A DNA stretch of 64,000 bases from Paraburkholderia fungorum (GTDB lineage Bacteria; Pseudomonadota; Gammaproteobacteria; Burkholderiales; Burkholderiaceae). The translations under genes were made by a program, and so were the position numbers. Every line of letters starts with the position of its first letter. The first letter of the stretch is position 1. Positions 1-8,540 of this stretch are shown piece after piece. Location: contig NZ_CADFGE010000002.1 in the NCBI RefSeq assembly GCF_902833645.1, positions 900,609 to 964,608 of the forward strand, given 5' to 3'. Below the pieces are notes generated by a model. The model was not told the DNA's origin. It searched no databases and saw nothing but the letters and a program-made list of their open reading frames with translations.

Positions 1-1871
1 CCCGGTTGCGGGGCAAAGGCCAGCACGCCGCCGCCGGGCATGCCGCTCAACAGGTCCGCCGCGGACGACGACAGCGCCGCCACGCGCCGCGCATCGGCGG
101 TGCTCAAGGTGCGGCGGGGCCCGGCGTCACCGTCGCTGCCGCTTTCGTACTGCATGCGCAATTGCGCGGCCGAACGCAACGGCACCGGGGGTGCAAACGG
201 ATCATGCGCATGCTGGTATGGATAGTCGGTCTTCGACACCCACGGCAGTGAATCCAGCGGCAGCCGGTAACCCATCGGCGAGTCGCCGGGAATCAGGAAC
301 ATGCGTTCGTCGCGGAAGAACCAGCGGCCGCTGACCCACTTCGGCGCCTCGTTCGGCACGTCGCGTTCGCGTGCGAGCGGCAGCACATAACCCGTCGCGC
401 CGCCCAGCCCCGCATCGAACACGCGCCGCAAACGCACGCGCTCCAGTTCGTCGTCCAGACGCGCATCGAGCGGATCGACGTTGACCGGCAGACGGCGCTC
501 GCGCCACAGGTAGTACCAGACGTCTTCGAAACCGGGCTGAATGTGGTCTTTATCGAGCCCCAGCCTCGCCGTCAGGTGGGAGAGGAAACGTCGCGCGTCC
601 TCAGCCGTGTAGGTGCCCGGCTCGCGTTCGTCGGCGAACAGCGTCGGGTCCTGCCAGCATGGTTCGCCATCGGCGCGCCAGTAGAGCGACATGGCCCAGC
701 GCGGCAGCTGTTCGCCCGGATACCACTTGCCCTGGCCGATATGCAGGAAGCCGTTCGCACCGTAGCGCGAGCGCAGCTTGTCCATCAGCGCAACCGCGTA
801 GCCGCGTTTGGTGGGGCCGAGCGCGTCGGTGTTCCATTCGGCGGCGTCACGGTCGCGCACCGACACGAAAGTCGGCTCGCCGCCCATCGTCAGGCGCACG
901 TCCATTTCCGAAAGACGCTGGTCGACCTGCGCGCCCATTTTCAGCACGTCGTTCCACACCGCTTCGCTGAACGGTTTGGTGACGCGCGGCGTCTCGAGGA
1001 CCCGTTCGATCGACATGGTGTGCTCGAACTCGACTTCGGATTCGTCGACCGCGCCGGAGATCGGCGCCGCGCTGCCAGGCTCGGGGGTGCAGGCGACCGG
1101 AATATGGCCCTCCCCGGCGAGCAGCCCGGAGGTCGGATCGAGGCCGATCCAGCCCGCGCCCGGCAGGTACACCTCGCACCATGCATGCAGGTCGGTGAAG
1201 TCGACTTCAGTGCCGCTCGGACCGTCGATGGATTTGACGTCGGGCGCGAGTTGCAGCAGGTAGCCGGAAACGAAGCGCGCCGCCAGCCCCAGTTGCCGGA
1301 GCGTCTCGACCAGCAGCCAACCCGTATCGCGGCACGAACCCGCGGCGCTCACGAGCGTTTCCTCGGGCGTCTGCACGCCGGGTTCCATGCGGATCAGGTA
1401 GCGGATCTCGCGTTGCAGACGCTGATTCAGTGCGACGAGAAAGTCGGCGGTACCCATCGGCGTGCGGTCGATACTCGCGACAAACTCCGCGAAACGCGGC
1501 GTCATGGGCCGCTTGATCAGGTACGGTGCGAGTTCGAGTTCGAGGCCGGGTGCGTACTCGAAGGGAAACTGTTCCGCCGACGGTTCGAGAAAGAAGTCGA
1601 ACGGGTTATAGACGGCCATCTCGGCGACCAGGTCCACGGTCACCTTGAATTCGCGCGTCTTCTCGGGAAACACCAGACGCGCCTGGTAGTTGGCGAACGC
1701 GTCCTGCTGCCAGTTGATGAAGTGTTCGGCCGGTTCGACGCGCATCGAATAAGACAGAATCGGGGTCCGGCAATGCGGCGCAGGCCTGAGACGCACGACC
1801 TGGGGCGACAGCGCAACCAGCCTGTCGTAGCGGTAATGTGTGACATGATTCAACGCGACGCGTATGGACAC
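1..1871 (-). CDS. Transglutaminase-like / DUF2126 protein, 5' part only
   Basis: The gene runs off the left edge, so about 623 N-terminal residues are visible. An N-terminal bacterial transglutaminase domain (about residues 1-90) is followed by a transglutaminase core with Cys180 in GSCRDTG, His229 in DLHAW and Asp245 in GLDPT, a plausible Cys-His-Asp triad. From about residue 290 the sequence matches the DUF2126 region of the large (about 1100-residue) members. The GTG start at 1871 is chosen because AGGAG lies just upstream; no ATG in the same position fits better. The family is cytoplasmic and often sits beside ATP-grasp, alpha-E and zinc-peptidase genes, in keeping with the divergent neighbour. 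Substrate unknown. Confidence 0.9.
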   Translation of the reverse strand, partial: MSIRVALNHVTHYRYDRLVALSPQVVRLRPAPHCRTPILSYSMRVEPAEHFINWQQDAFANYQARLVFPEKTREFKVTVDLVAEMAVYNPFDFFLEPSAEQFPFEYAPGLELELAPYLIKRPMTPRFAEFVASIDRTPMGTADFLVALNQRLQREIRYLIRMEPGVQTPEETLVSAAGSCRDTGWLLVETLRQLGLAARFVSGYLLQLAPDVKSIDGPSGTEVDFTDLHAWCEVYLPGAGWIGLDPTSGLLAGEGHIPVACTPEPGSAAPISGAVDESEVEFEHTMSIERVLETPRVTKPFSEAVWNDVLKMGAQVDQRLSEMDVRLTMGGEPTFVSVRDRDAAEWNTDALGPTKRGYAVALMDKLRSRYGANGFLHIGQGKWYPGEQLPRWAMSLYWRADGEPCWQDPTLFADEREPGTYTAEDARRFLSHLTARLGLDKDHIQPGFEDVWYYLWRERRLPVNVDPLDARLDDELERVRLRRVFDAGLGGATGYVLPLARERDVPNEAPKWVSGRWFFRDERMFLIPGDSPMGYRLPLDSLPWVSKTDYPYQHAHDPFAPPVPLRSAAQLRMQYESGSDGDAGPRRTLSTADARRVAALSSSAADLLSGMPGGGVLAFAPQP

Positions 1872-2197
1872 ACCAGACTCCTGGACAAAGGAAGGAAGGC
1901 AGCCCGCCAAAAAGCAAGCTTCATGCCGTTTATAGAACAAGCGCGAAAAAGCGCATGAACCGCCCGTACCGCCCGGACTACCGCCTGCTGCGAAGTTTGC
2001 CGCGCCGGCCGATCGTCCGGTCGATCGATCAGCGCGTCTTTCTCCAGCCTTTTCGCGCGCCACGCACCAAAGCGGCGCAGAGCCCATGCACGATCATGCA
2101 CGTAATGTGCGTTAAACCAGTGACGTCTGGCAAACGCGGCATGAAGATTGCGCGTTGTCATCGCCCCATCACTGCCACCCATCACCGGGCCCGATCG
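1872..2197. other. Divergent intergenic region
   Basis: This 326-bp gap separates the divergent transglutaminase and metallopeptidase genes and must hold both promoters. The metallopeptidase reading frame stays open through most of it, but no ribosome-binding site or family-like sequence supports a longer protein. No repeat or clear operator was seen. Confidence 0.5.
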
Positions 2198-3301
2198 ATG
2201 AAAACCTTCCACTGCAATCGCTGCACACACCTCGTATTTTTTGAAAACGTCCGCTGCGAACGGTGCGAGTCCTTGCTCGGATATGTACCTGAACTGGCCG
2301 AAATCAGCGCCTTCGAAGAAGCCGGCGAAGGGCTTTGGCGCAGTCTGCATCCGGATGCCAAGGATGCGCTGTTCCGCCAGTGTCACAACTACGCGGTCGA
2401 AAACGTCTGCAACTGGATGATCCCGGCCGACTCGCCGGACACGCTGTGCCGCGCCTGCCAGCTCACGCGCACGATTCCGAATCTGAGCGTGCCGGACAAC
2501 CGGCTTTACTGGTACCGGCTGGAAGTAGCGAAACGGCGTCTGCTGTACACCCTCGCCGCGCTCGGCCTCGAGGTGCCGTCGCATCAGAGCGACCCGGAGC
2601 ATGGCCTCGCATTCGAATTCCTCGAGGAGAGCGGCGACGGCGCGCCGGTCATGACGGGCCACGACGACGGCCTCATTACGCTGAACATCGCCGAAGCCGA
2701 CGACGCCTACCGCGAAAAAGTCCGCAGCGCGATGGGCGAACCCTACCGCACACTGCTCGGCCACTTCCGCCACGAGACCGGCCACTACTACTTCAACCGG
2801 CTGGTGCAAAACGACCCGCGCTGGCTCACGCCCTACCGCAAGCTGTTCGGCGACGAGCGCGCCGATTATGGCGAGGCGCTGACGGCCTACTACCGCGACG
2901 GCGCACCGGCGGACTGGCAGGCGTCCTTCATCAGCGCCTATGCAACGATGCATCCCTGGGAAGATTGGGCCGAGACGTGGGCGCACTACCTGCTGATCGT
3001 CGACGTGCTGGATACTTCGACTTCGTACGGCCTCGCCCTGTTGCCCGACGACCCCAGCGAGCCGACGCTGACCGACCGCACGCCCGTGGAAGACGCGAGC
3101 TTCGATAATCTGATGAAGCGCTGGTTTCCGCTCACGTATGCGTTGAACAGCCTGAACCGCAGTCTCGGCATGCCCGACGGTTATCCGTTCACGCTGGCCG
3201 CGCCGGTGGTGGACAAGCTGCGGTTCGTGCATCGGGTAATTGCGGCGGCCGGCGATAAAACGCCGCTGCGCGAACCCGAAAAAAAGCCCGCTGCCGAATA
3301 A
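2198..3301 (+). CDS. Putative zinc-binding metallopeptidase
   Basis: Protein of 367 residues. An N-terminal zinc-ribbon-like element has CxxC pairs at Cys6/Cys9 and Cys20/Cys23. The metalloprotease motif HETGH lies at residues 192-196. This arrangement matches the 'putative zinc-binding metallopeptidase' family (Peptidase_Mx-like). No signal peptide is visible, so it is probably cytoplasmic. The frame is open upstream to 1955, but the family begins with the MKTFHC-type zinc-ribbon start used here; the ribosome-binding site is weak, so the start is only moderately sure. Together with the divergent transglutaminase gene it forms a combination often seen in Burkholderiaceae; the substrate is unknown. 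Confidence 0.87.
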   Translation: MKTFHCNRCTHLVFFENVRCERCESLLGYVPELAEISAFEEAGEGLWRSLHPDAKDALFRQCHNYAVENVCNWMIPADSPDTLCRACQLTRTIPNLSVPDNRLYWYRLEVAKRRLLYTLAALGLEVPSHQSDPEHGLAFEFLEESGDGAPVMTGHDDGLITLNIAEADDAYREKVRSAMGEPYRTLLGHFRHETGHYYFNRLVQNDPRWLTPYRKLFGDERADYGEALTAYYRDGAPADWQASFISAYATMHPWEDWAETWAHYLLIVDVLDTSTSYGLALLPDDPSEPTLTDRTPVEDASFDNLMKRWFPLTYALNSLNRSLGMPDGYPFTLAAPVVDKLRFVHRVIAAAGDKTPLREPEKKPAAE

Positions 3302-3314
3302 ACCGGCAGCGGGC
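3279..3314 (-). terminator. Rho-independent terminator of the DUF2844-DUF3443 unit
   Basis: An 11-bp perfect stem (GCCCGCTGCCG at 3286-3296 and its complement at 3304-3314) with a 7-nt loop. Read on the minus strand it is followed by seven T residues (A run at 3279-3285), a classic intrinsic terminator about 65 bp past the DUF3443 stop. It overlaps the stop codon of the plus-strand metallopeptidase and may also help end that transcript, though the plus-strand tail is not T-rich. Confidence 0.85.
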
Positions 3315-3379
3315 CTCGTTTGATCGACGCCGGCTCTCGTTATCGAGCGTCGCTAAGCAGGCGGCCTCCCTGCGCGGCC

Positions 3380-4654
3380 TCAATACGCCACATAAGGGCC
3401 CGCGCCGCCGGGAGTTGTCTGCTGCTCGACAGCGGCATACACATTGCGGCCGTAGAAGAACGGCAGGCCCCAGTCGAAAACCGACGACTTCACAAACGCC
3501 GGCCCCGCCAGCAGCGGCAACGCCGAATCGCCGCTGTACGTCTGCGAAATCGAATCGGCATTGCCGACGCTGAAGTTCACCGCGCTCGTCGTGCCGTTCA
3601 CCCCCTGAATCATCGCGCTCAACGCTTGCGTCGATCCCGGACAGTAGTAGGCGTTGTTCGGACCCGAGCAGGCCGGCATGGCACTCGTCTGAAAGAACAG
3701 GCCCGTCGAGCCGCTATCGAGAATACTGCTCGAATACGTCGTGCCGTTCTGCACCGTCGTGAAGGTGCCGTTCGACGGACTCACGCCGATCACCTGCGCA
3801 CTGCCCAGCGAATTGTTGCTCTGTGTGCCGATGCCGAACACCAGTTGGCCGCTCACCGATTGTGCGCCGCCCGCCACCATCGGCAGGCTCAACATCGACC
3901 CGTTGTTGTCGGTGGCAAAGTACGGGATCGGGTTGGCGACCTGCAGCGCTTCGGCGAGCGGAATCGACGTGCATGCCGTGCCCTTGCAACCGTAGTACGT
4001 CCCGGCTAAAGCCTGCTGCACACAGTTCGCGCCGCAGTCGTGCTTGAATACGCCGATACCCAGGATGCCGTTGGCCTGCAACGAAGCCGGCGTGTTGCGC
4101 GAGGCGCCGTAAGCCGCGCAGTCGGCCGGCAGCGAAGCGTAGTTCGGATCGATCACCTGGACCGGCAGCGAGGCCGCTTTTTCGCCGGCGATCTGCAGGT
4201 CGGCGAGCTTTACCGAACCCCACGTGTAGCCGTCGAAGAACGCCATGCATTCGGCAACCAGATTGCCCGAGCCGTCCTTCTCTTGCGGCAGCGTCATCGA
4301 CGCGGGCAGTTGCGAGGCGAATATGCGCACGCCCCACGAGCCGGTATCCACCAGCATGTGATCGATGGTTTGGCACTGGCTGGTGCCAGGCACGCAAATA
4401 GTAACGCTGACGAACGGCATGTTCGGCACGTTGCTGACACCCGAGTCGACCGTCACGCGCACGGCGTTGGCGGCAATCACCTGCGGTGAAGGCGAAGTAT
4501 TAGTGACGGTGGGACCGGCCGACAGGCTCGTGCCACTGGAACTCCCCGACGAGGCGGAGCCGCTGGAGCCGCCGCCCCCACCGCCGCAGGCACTGACGAG
4601 CAGCGCGAGCAGCGCCGCGCCCAACAAGGTCACAAACGAAGACATATGACGCAT
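3380..4654 (-). CDS. DUF3443 lipoprotein with aspartic-protease-like motifs
   Basis: Protein of 424 residues with an N-terminal signal and a lipobox ending at Cys23 (LLVSAC), followed by a Gly/Ser-rich linker, so probably an exported lipoprotein. The body matches the DUF3443 family. Two motifs resemble the paired active-site loops of pepsin-like aspartic proteases: VDTGSWG around residue 103 and LDSGSTG around residue 313. Several cysteines between them could form disulfides. The start at 4654 has GGAG upstream; a second ATG three codons later is possible. It lies 11 bp downstream of the DUF2844 gene on the same strand, a pairing common in Burkholderia. Protease activity is an inference only. 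Confidence 0.87.
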   Translation of the reverse strand: MRHMSSFVTLLGAALLALLVSACGGGGGGSSGSASSGSSSGTSLSAGPTVTNTSPSPQVIAANAVRVTVDSGVSNVPNMPFVSVTICVPGTSQCQTIDHMLVDTGSWGVRIFASQLPASMTLPQEKDGSGNLVAECMAFFDGYTWGSVKLADLQIAGEKAASLPVQVIDPNYASLPADCAAYGASRNTPASLQANGILGIGVFKHDCGANCVQQALAGTYYGCKGTACTSIPLAEALQVANPIPYFATDNNGSMLSLPMVAGGAQSVSGQLVFGIGTQSNNSLGSAQVIGVSPSNGTFTTVQNGTTYSSSILDSGSTGLFFQTSAMPACSGPNNAYYCPGSTQALSAMIQGVNGTTSAVNFSVGNADSISQTYSGDSALPLLAGPAFVKSSVFDWGLPFFYGRNVYAAVEQQTTPGGAGPYVAY

Positions 4655-4665
4655 GATCCGCTCCG

Positions 4666-5124
4666 TTATTGAATGACGCTGGCATCGACGCCCGCGGGCA
4701 TCGCTTGCGGCAGATAGGCATAACCGGCGAACGCGCGCAGGTGGCCACCCGAGTACACCACCAGGTCGCTGCTGGACACCGCGAGCGGCGTGCCGCGGCG
4801 GGTTGCGGTAGCGGCGACGTACTGGTCGAACGAAGCACCCAGCACGGACTTCAGATCCGGCAGCGTCGGGCCTTCCCACGCGACACCGAAGACGATGCCG
4901 TTGGGCGCGACGTACTCGCGCACCAGCGTGCCGGACGGCATCGTAATCAGGTGTACCGAATACGCCCGTTGAGCCGTGGCCGTATGAGTCACGGCGTGAA
5001 GGTGCGTCAGATCGCTGTCGACAGTGCTGACGTTCTGACCAAGCGTGGCGTGTGCGGCAAACGACAGCGCGCAGCCGGCCCCGAGCATTGCGCGAGCAAT
5101 GCCTGTAGTGAGCATCGGTTTCAA
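4666..5124 (-). CDS. DUF2844 exported protein
   Basis: Protein of 152 residues with an N-terminal Sec-type signal peptide (cleavage near AAHAT, about residue 27) and a DUF2844 body containing the family-like segment GIVFGVAWEGPTLPDL. Function unknown; predicted periplasmic or secreted. First gene of a two-gene unit with the DUF3443 lipoprotein. The upstream region contains a hairpin (5220-5249). Confidence 0.88.
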   Translation of the reverse strand: MKPMLTTGIARAMLGAGCALSFAAHATLGQNVSTVDSDLTHLHAVTHTATAQRAYSVHLITMPSGTLVREYVAPNGIVFGVAWEGPTLPDLKSVLGASFDQYVAATATRRGTPLAVSSSDLVVYSGGHLRAFAGYAYLPQAMPAGVDASVIQ

Positions 5125-5562
5125 GAGATTTCCTTCGAGGTGAAACGCTCGTGACCGGCAGGTCAGCCGATCACGAACGGGAATTCAGGGGCGCACTCCG
5201 GACCGGCGGTGCCGGTATGGCATTCACACCGGTTGGGTTGCGTGAATGCGTCTACGGAGTGGCGGCGCGAAACTTTAGGCAGCGCGAAGCGGCGCGGCAA
5301 TCGTTTGCGGGATGATTTAAACCTTCGGCGAGCACACTGCCGTTCGAACCTGTTTGATCAATGCAGACCGGATCGCCAACGGGCGGTGCTCGGACGCCTA
5401 TTTTCCCGCTGCAAGCCGTTTAAAGCGAACACACGCAAAAAATAACAGGGCCGCAGCAGAAAAATGTCAATGCGTGCCGCATGAGGCGAACGATGTAAGC
5501 GGACACTGAATAATTCGCATCGAACCGCCTGTTTCCTCTGACAATTAAGGCGCCCAGGCGGC
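5125..5562. other. Intergenic region upstream of DUF2844 gene
   Basis: Non-coding. It holds the promoter of the DUF2844 unit and a perfect 8-bp inverted repeat (GCATTCAC at 5220-5227 and GTGAATGC at 5242-5249, 14-nt loop), which could be an operator or a leader hairpin. The rest, to the phasin terminator, shows nothing recognisable. Confidence 0.45.
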
Positions 5563-5601
5563 AAAAAAAATGCCGCGGATAACTTGAGGTCATCCACGGC
5601 A
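5563..5601 (-). terminator. Rho-independent terminator of phasin gene
   Basis: A 10-bp stem with one mismatch (5571-5580 with 5592-5601, 11-nt loop). On the minus strand it is followed by eight T residues (A run at 5563-5570). It lies about 72 bp past the phasin stop codon. Confidence 0.85.
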
Positions 5602-5672
5602 TCCAGTGCTTCATTACGACATCTGCAGGTCACGCCGAATCCGGATCGCGCGATCCGGCGCGGCTGCGTTCG

Positions 5673-6098
5673 TTACTTTTTCTGCTGCTGCAAGAGTGAC
5701 TTCAACTCCTGCACGTTTTCTTCCACGCGTTTTGCGATCACCGCATACGACTCAGCTTGCGTCTGATACGCGGCCTGCGCCAACTGCTGCATATCGGCGA
5801 GCGATTTATGCAGGCTTTGCTGGATCAGTTCGGCAGCTTTCGCGGGAGGCGCTGCGCCGCCTGCCGACAATTGCCCCGTGAGCGACTGCAATTCGCCCAG
5901 CGTGGCGCGCAGCATCTCGGTCTGTTTTTGCGCGAGCGACTGCATGCCCTGGAAAGCAGTCTGATTCGCCTGAACCAGTGCTTCCACGTCCTTGCGTCGC
6001 GCTTCCATGATGGCGGGTACGTCGAAGCCGGGGAGCTTGAACTGCTCCAGCATTTTGGTGAAATCGCCAAACGGATTGGCGGCGTCAGGTCGGTCCAT
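5673..6098 (-). CDS. Phasin family protein
   Basis: Protein of 141 residues, almost wholly helical and Gln/Ala-rich, with the phasin-type N-terminus (NPFGDFTKMLEQFKLPGFDV) and a long amphipathic helix region. Phasins coat polyhydroxyalkanoate granules and control their size and number. The C-terminus ends in a Gln/Lys stretch. A strong AAGGAGG lies upstream of the ATG, and a terminator follows the gene, so it is monocistronic. No other PHA gene is in the window. It could instead be one of the minor phasin-like proteins without a proven granule role. Confidence 0.88.
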   Translation of the reverse strand: MDRPDAANPFGDFTKMLEQFKLPGFDVPAIMEARRKDVEALVQANQTAFQGMQSLAQKQTEMLRATLGELQSLTGQLSAGGAAPPAKAAELIQQSLHKSLADMQQLAQAAYQTQAESYAVIAKRVEENVQELKSLLQQQKK

Positions 6099-6451
6099 GC
6101 GAAATCCTCCTTAACGGTTGAATACTCGCCCGCGATGCATCGCCGCGATGGGTTTCTGCGGCTCAAACACCCGTGGCGTCGTGTGCGCCGCACTTCCCGC
6201 AGAGGCTTGCCGCATCTGGGGTCGGACGGCACATTGGGTCAATCATGCGCCATCCGGCCACATTGCGCCAGCGGGCACACCCTGGCGCCGCCGGTCTGCG
6301 TGGCCGGCCGTGCCACGGTTCGGTCACGCGGCATGCAAGGCGCGGTAAGCTACGCGGCGGTTTCAGTAACCCGGCGAAGCGCCGTCTCGACTATCGTTGC
6401 CGATGTGCTCGCGCACTGTCGCGCCGGCACTGTCTCGATGGGAGCGAGATC
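6099..6451. other. Divergent intergenic region
   Basis: This 353-bp gap separates the divergent phasin gene and exported-protein gene. It contains only the phasin ribosome-binding site (near 6106-6112) and, presumably, two promoters. Long frames here are shadows without start signals. No repeat or operator was identified. Confidence 0.45.
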
Positions 6452-6916
6452 ATGAAAAAAGGCTGGATAAGCGCGGCACTGACCGCCGTTGTTAGCGTGG
6501 CCGCGACCGGTGCGCTGGCTCAGGAAGCGGCTCCGCCGCAGCCCGCACCGCTTCACACGCAGGGGGAACCGCCGCACGGTGACGGCCCACGCGACCCACG
6601 CGGACCACACTGGCAGCATGAACCGAAAGGCCCCGGTTTCGCGGTGATCAACGATCTGGAACAGTTGCGCCGCCTCTATGCAATGAGCGGACGTGAAGGC
6701 GAGATCGTGGCCGTGTATCACGATGTGCTGAACAAGACGCAGGATCCTATGCTGCGCCATTATGTGTACGACGCGCTGGCCCGCGAACAGTTGAAACCGG
6801 CCAACGCCGATCAGGCGATCGCCACGCTGCGTACCAGTCTGTCGGAAGACCTCGTCTCGGCGAACAAGTCGCCGCGCGGCCTGCCGCCTGGAACGCAAGC
6901 ACCTGTGCCGCAATAA
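6452..6916 (+). CDS. Exported small protein, function unknown
   Basis: Protein of 154 residues. A clear signal peptide (MKKGWISAALTAVVSVAATG, cleavage after ALA near residue 23) is followed by a Pro/His-rich segment (about 25-60) and a helical domain with YHDVLNKTQDPMLRHYVYDA. I do not recognise a named family. The start is supported by GGGAGCGAG a few bases upstream. Transcribed alone, divergent from the phasin gene. A short hairpin 84 bp after the stop (7000-7024) may end it. Periplasmic location is inferred from the signal peptide. Confidence 0.75.
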   Translation: MKKGWISAALTAVVSVAATGALAQEAAPPQPAPLHTQGEPPHGDGPRDPRGPHWQHEPKGPGFAVINDLEQLRRLYAMSGREGEIVAVYHDVLNKTQDPMLRHYVYDALAREQLKPANADQAIATLRTSLSEDLVSANKSPRGLPPGTQAPVPQ

Positions 6917-7482
6917 AGCGCGGCAGACTACGCAACCGAAGCATCACGCGTTCGAACGCCAGTTCGAACCTCGATCGCTGAAAACGCTTCCGCCAGAAAG
7001 CAGCGCAACCGTTCGGTGCGCTGCGTTAGCTTTCGCACATAGCCGCCATTCTGCCTACTTTTCATCTTCCCTCAGGTGATTAGGATTAGAGCACCGCAAC
7101 GCTAGTGCCTGGTGAATCATGCGCTACCCGATGGACATGGCCGTCGCCGCTGCTCTTCTTGTCCTCGTTCTCCTTTGCATCATCGAGCTCGCCTTGGTGT
7201 GATGCCTCGCGCCGTTGTTCGCAACTCGTCCCGACCTAGCCTCCCGCGCTGCATTTTCGCTGTGACATAGCACGAAATAATTGTTGAGTGGAGTTCGCCA
7301 GGTCACTCGCCCATACTTCGTTTCGCTGCCGGTGCGTACCAAAAAGACGCATGAGATCAAGGGTGCTTTGCGCGAAATAGCGCGTGTGAATGCCCTCCCG
7401 ACGATCAACGATCCCACGGTTGCCCGATCGTCGTAAGAGGCGTTCGAACACAACGGCACCGGGTGCCGACGACAGGATGAAC
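6917..7482. other. Intergenic region with hairpin and palindrome pair
   Basis: Mostly non-coding. The octamer palindrome GTTCGAAC occurs twice, at 6950-6957 and 6962-6969, centres 12 bp apart. A hairpin with 8-bp arms lies at 7000-7007/7017-7024 and could terminate the upstream gene, but has no good T tail. A 27-codon hydrophobic frame (7119-7202) is listed separately. The remainder is upstream sequence of the DUF4410 lipoprotein gene. Confidence 0.45.
7119..7202 (+). CDS. Possible 27-residue membrane peptide
   Basis: A short frame from ATG at 7119 encodes a peptide that is almost entirely one hydrophobic segment (AVAAALLVLVLLCIIELALV) after a short MRYPMDM start, ending in TGA at 7200-7202. 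The shape is that of a single-span small membrane protein. The ribosome-binding site is poor (GGTGA), there is no operon partner, and hydrophobic short frames occur by chance, so this is a weak call. Confidence 0.25.
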   Translation: MRYPMDMAVAAALLVLVLLCIIELALV

Positions 7483-8253
7483 ATGTTGACTTCAGTGAGT
7501 TTCCTCAAAAAGAATGCCGCTCGTTTTGCATGCGTTGCGATGGTCTGCGGCAGCGCGCTCCTCACCGGCTGCGCCGGCGGCAGCATCAACAATGCGACTC
7601 AACGCAGCGTGGAGCCGCAGGTGCGCCCCGACAACATTTATGTCTACACCTTCGACAGCAGTCCGGAGCAGGTGAAGCTGGACAACGGCGGTATGCTGAA
7701 AAAATTGAAAGCGCAACTCGACGGTTCGTCCACCGCGCAAAAGCAAACCGCCGATGCGATCGCCGTGCGCGAGCAGGTCGCCAACGAAATCGTTCAGCAG
7801 TTGCAATCGATGGGGCTGCGCGCGATTCGCTCGGACGTCCCCGCCCCCGCCGACCAGAACGTGCTGCTCGTGCAAGGCAGCTTCGATACGATCGACGCCG
7901 GCAATCGCCGCCGCCGCGTGCTGATCGGCCTGGGCGCCGGCAAGAGCGAGGTGAGCAGTTCGGTGCAGATTCTGTACAAGCCGGCGGGCGGCACCGCAAG
8001 GCTGGTGCAAAGTTTCAACGCCAGCGGCGACAGCGGCAAGGCACCCGGCATGGCCGAAACTGCCGGGGTGGGCGCGGCGGTGGGCAGCATCGCGACTTCC
8101 GCGGCCGTGGGCGGTGGCTTGCACGCCATGTCCGAATCCAAAAAGACCGGAGTTTCAGCCGACGCCACACGCCTCGCCGACGCAGTCGCCAAACAGGTGG
8201 CGCAAATCGGCGTCAGCGGAGGCTGGCTCTCGACGCAGCATGTCAAGGGTTAA
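7483..8253 (+). CDS. DUF4410 lipoprotein
   Basis: Protein of 256 residues with a lipoprotein signal (lipobox LLTGC, Cys30). The mature part resembles DUF4410 proteins: an N-terminal VRPDNIYVYTF strand, a helix with repeated Gln, and a Gly-rich segment near residues 190-220 (GVGAAVGSIATSAAVGGG). The start at 7483 is preferred because AGGA lies 5 bp upstream; an in-frame ATG two codons earlier and a longer frame from 7390 exist but lack a site. Probably anchored in the outer or inner membrane. Function unknown; monocistronic. Confidence 0.82.
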   Translation: MLTSVSFLKKNAARFACVAMVCGSALLTGCAGGSINNATQRSVEPQVRPDNIYVYTFDSSPEQVKLDNGGMLKKLKAQLDGSSTAQKQTADAIAVREQVANEIVQQLQSMGLRAIRSDVPAPADQNVLLVQGSFDTIDAGNRRRRVLIGLGAGKSEVSSSVQILYKPAGGTARLVQSFNASGDSGKAPGMAETAGVGAAVGSIATSAAVGGGLHAMSESKKTGVSADATRLADAVAKQVAQIGVSGGWLSTQHVKG

Positions 8254-8540
8254 GCGCGGCGCCGTCAGGGTTTTCAGCAGAAAGCGGCTGCGGTTTTTGA
8301 GGCTGTCGCGGGAAAGTGATCCGTTCGCGCGTGCTGTCGCGCACCGCCGCTCAACACACGGCCGACGACGAATAAATTTCGTCCGTCACCATCCGGCAAT
8401 ATGCCGATGCGATGATGCCGGCTCGTACCCGCCCCTTGCGGCTCGAGAACGTGCAGCCGGATGCGCTGCAGTCCGACACCGCCCGGGGCGGGCACGTCCC
8501 GCACCAAACCTTGCGCCGGACCACGCCACGAGGCCGGGGT

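Noticed and set aside
543..1958. 471-residue plus-strand frame
   Set aside because: It is the antisense shadow of the transglutaminase gene; composition is Arg/His-rich and it matches no family.
1955..2197. Upstream extension of the metallopeptidase frame
   Set aside because: No ribosome-binding site, and homologues start at the zinc-ribbon MKTFHC-type residue.
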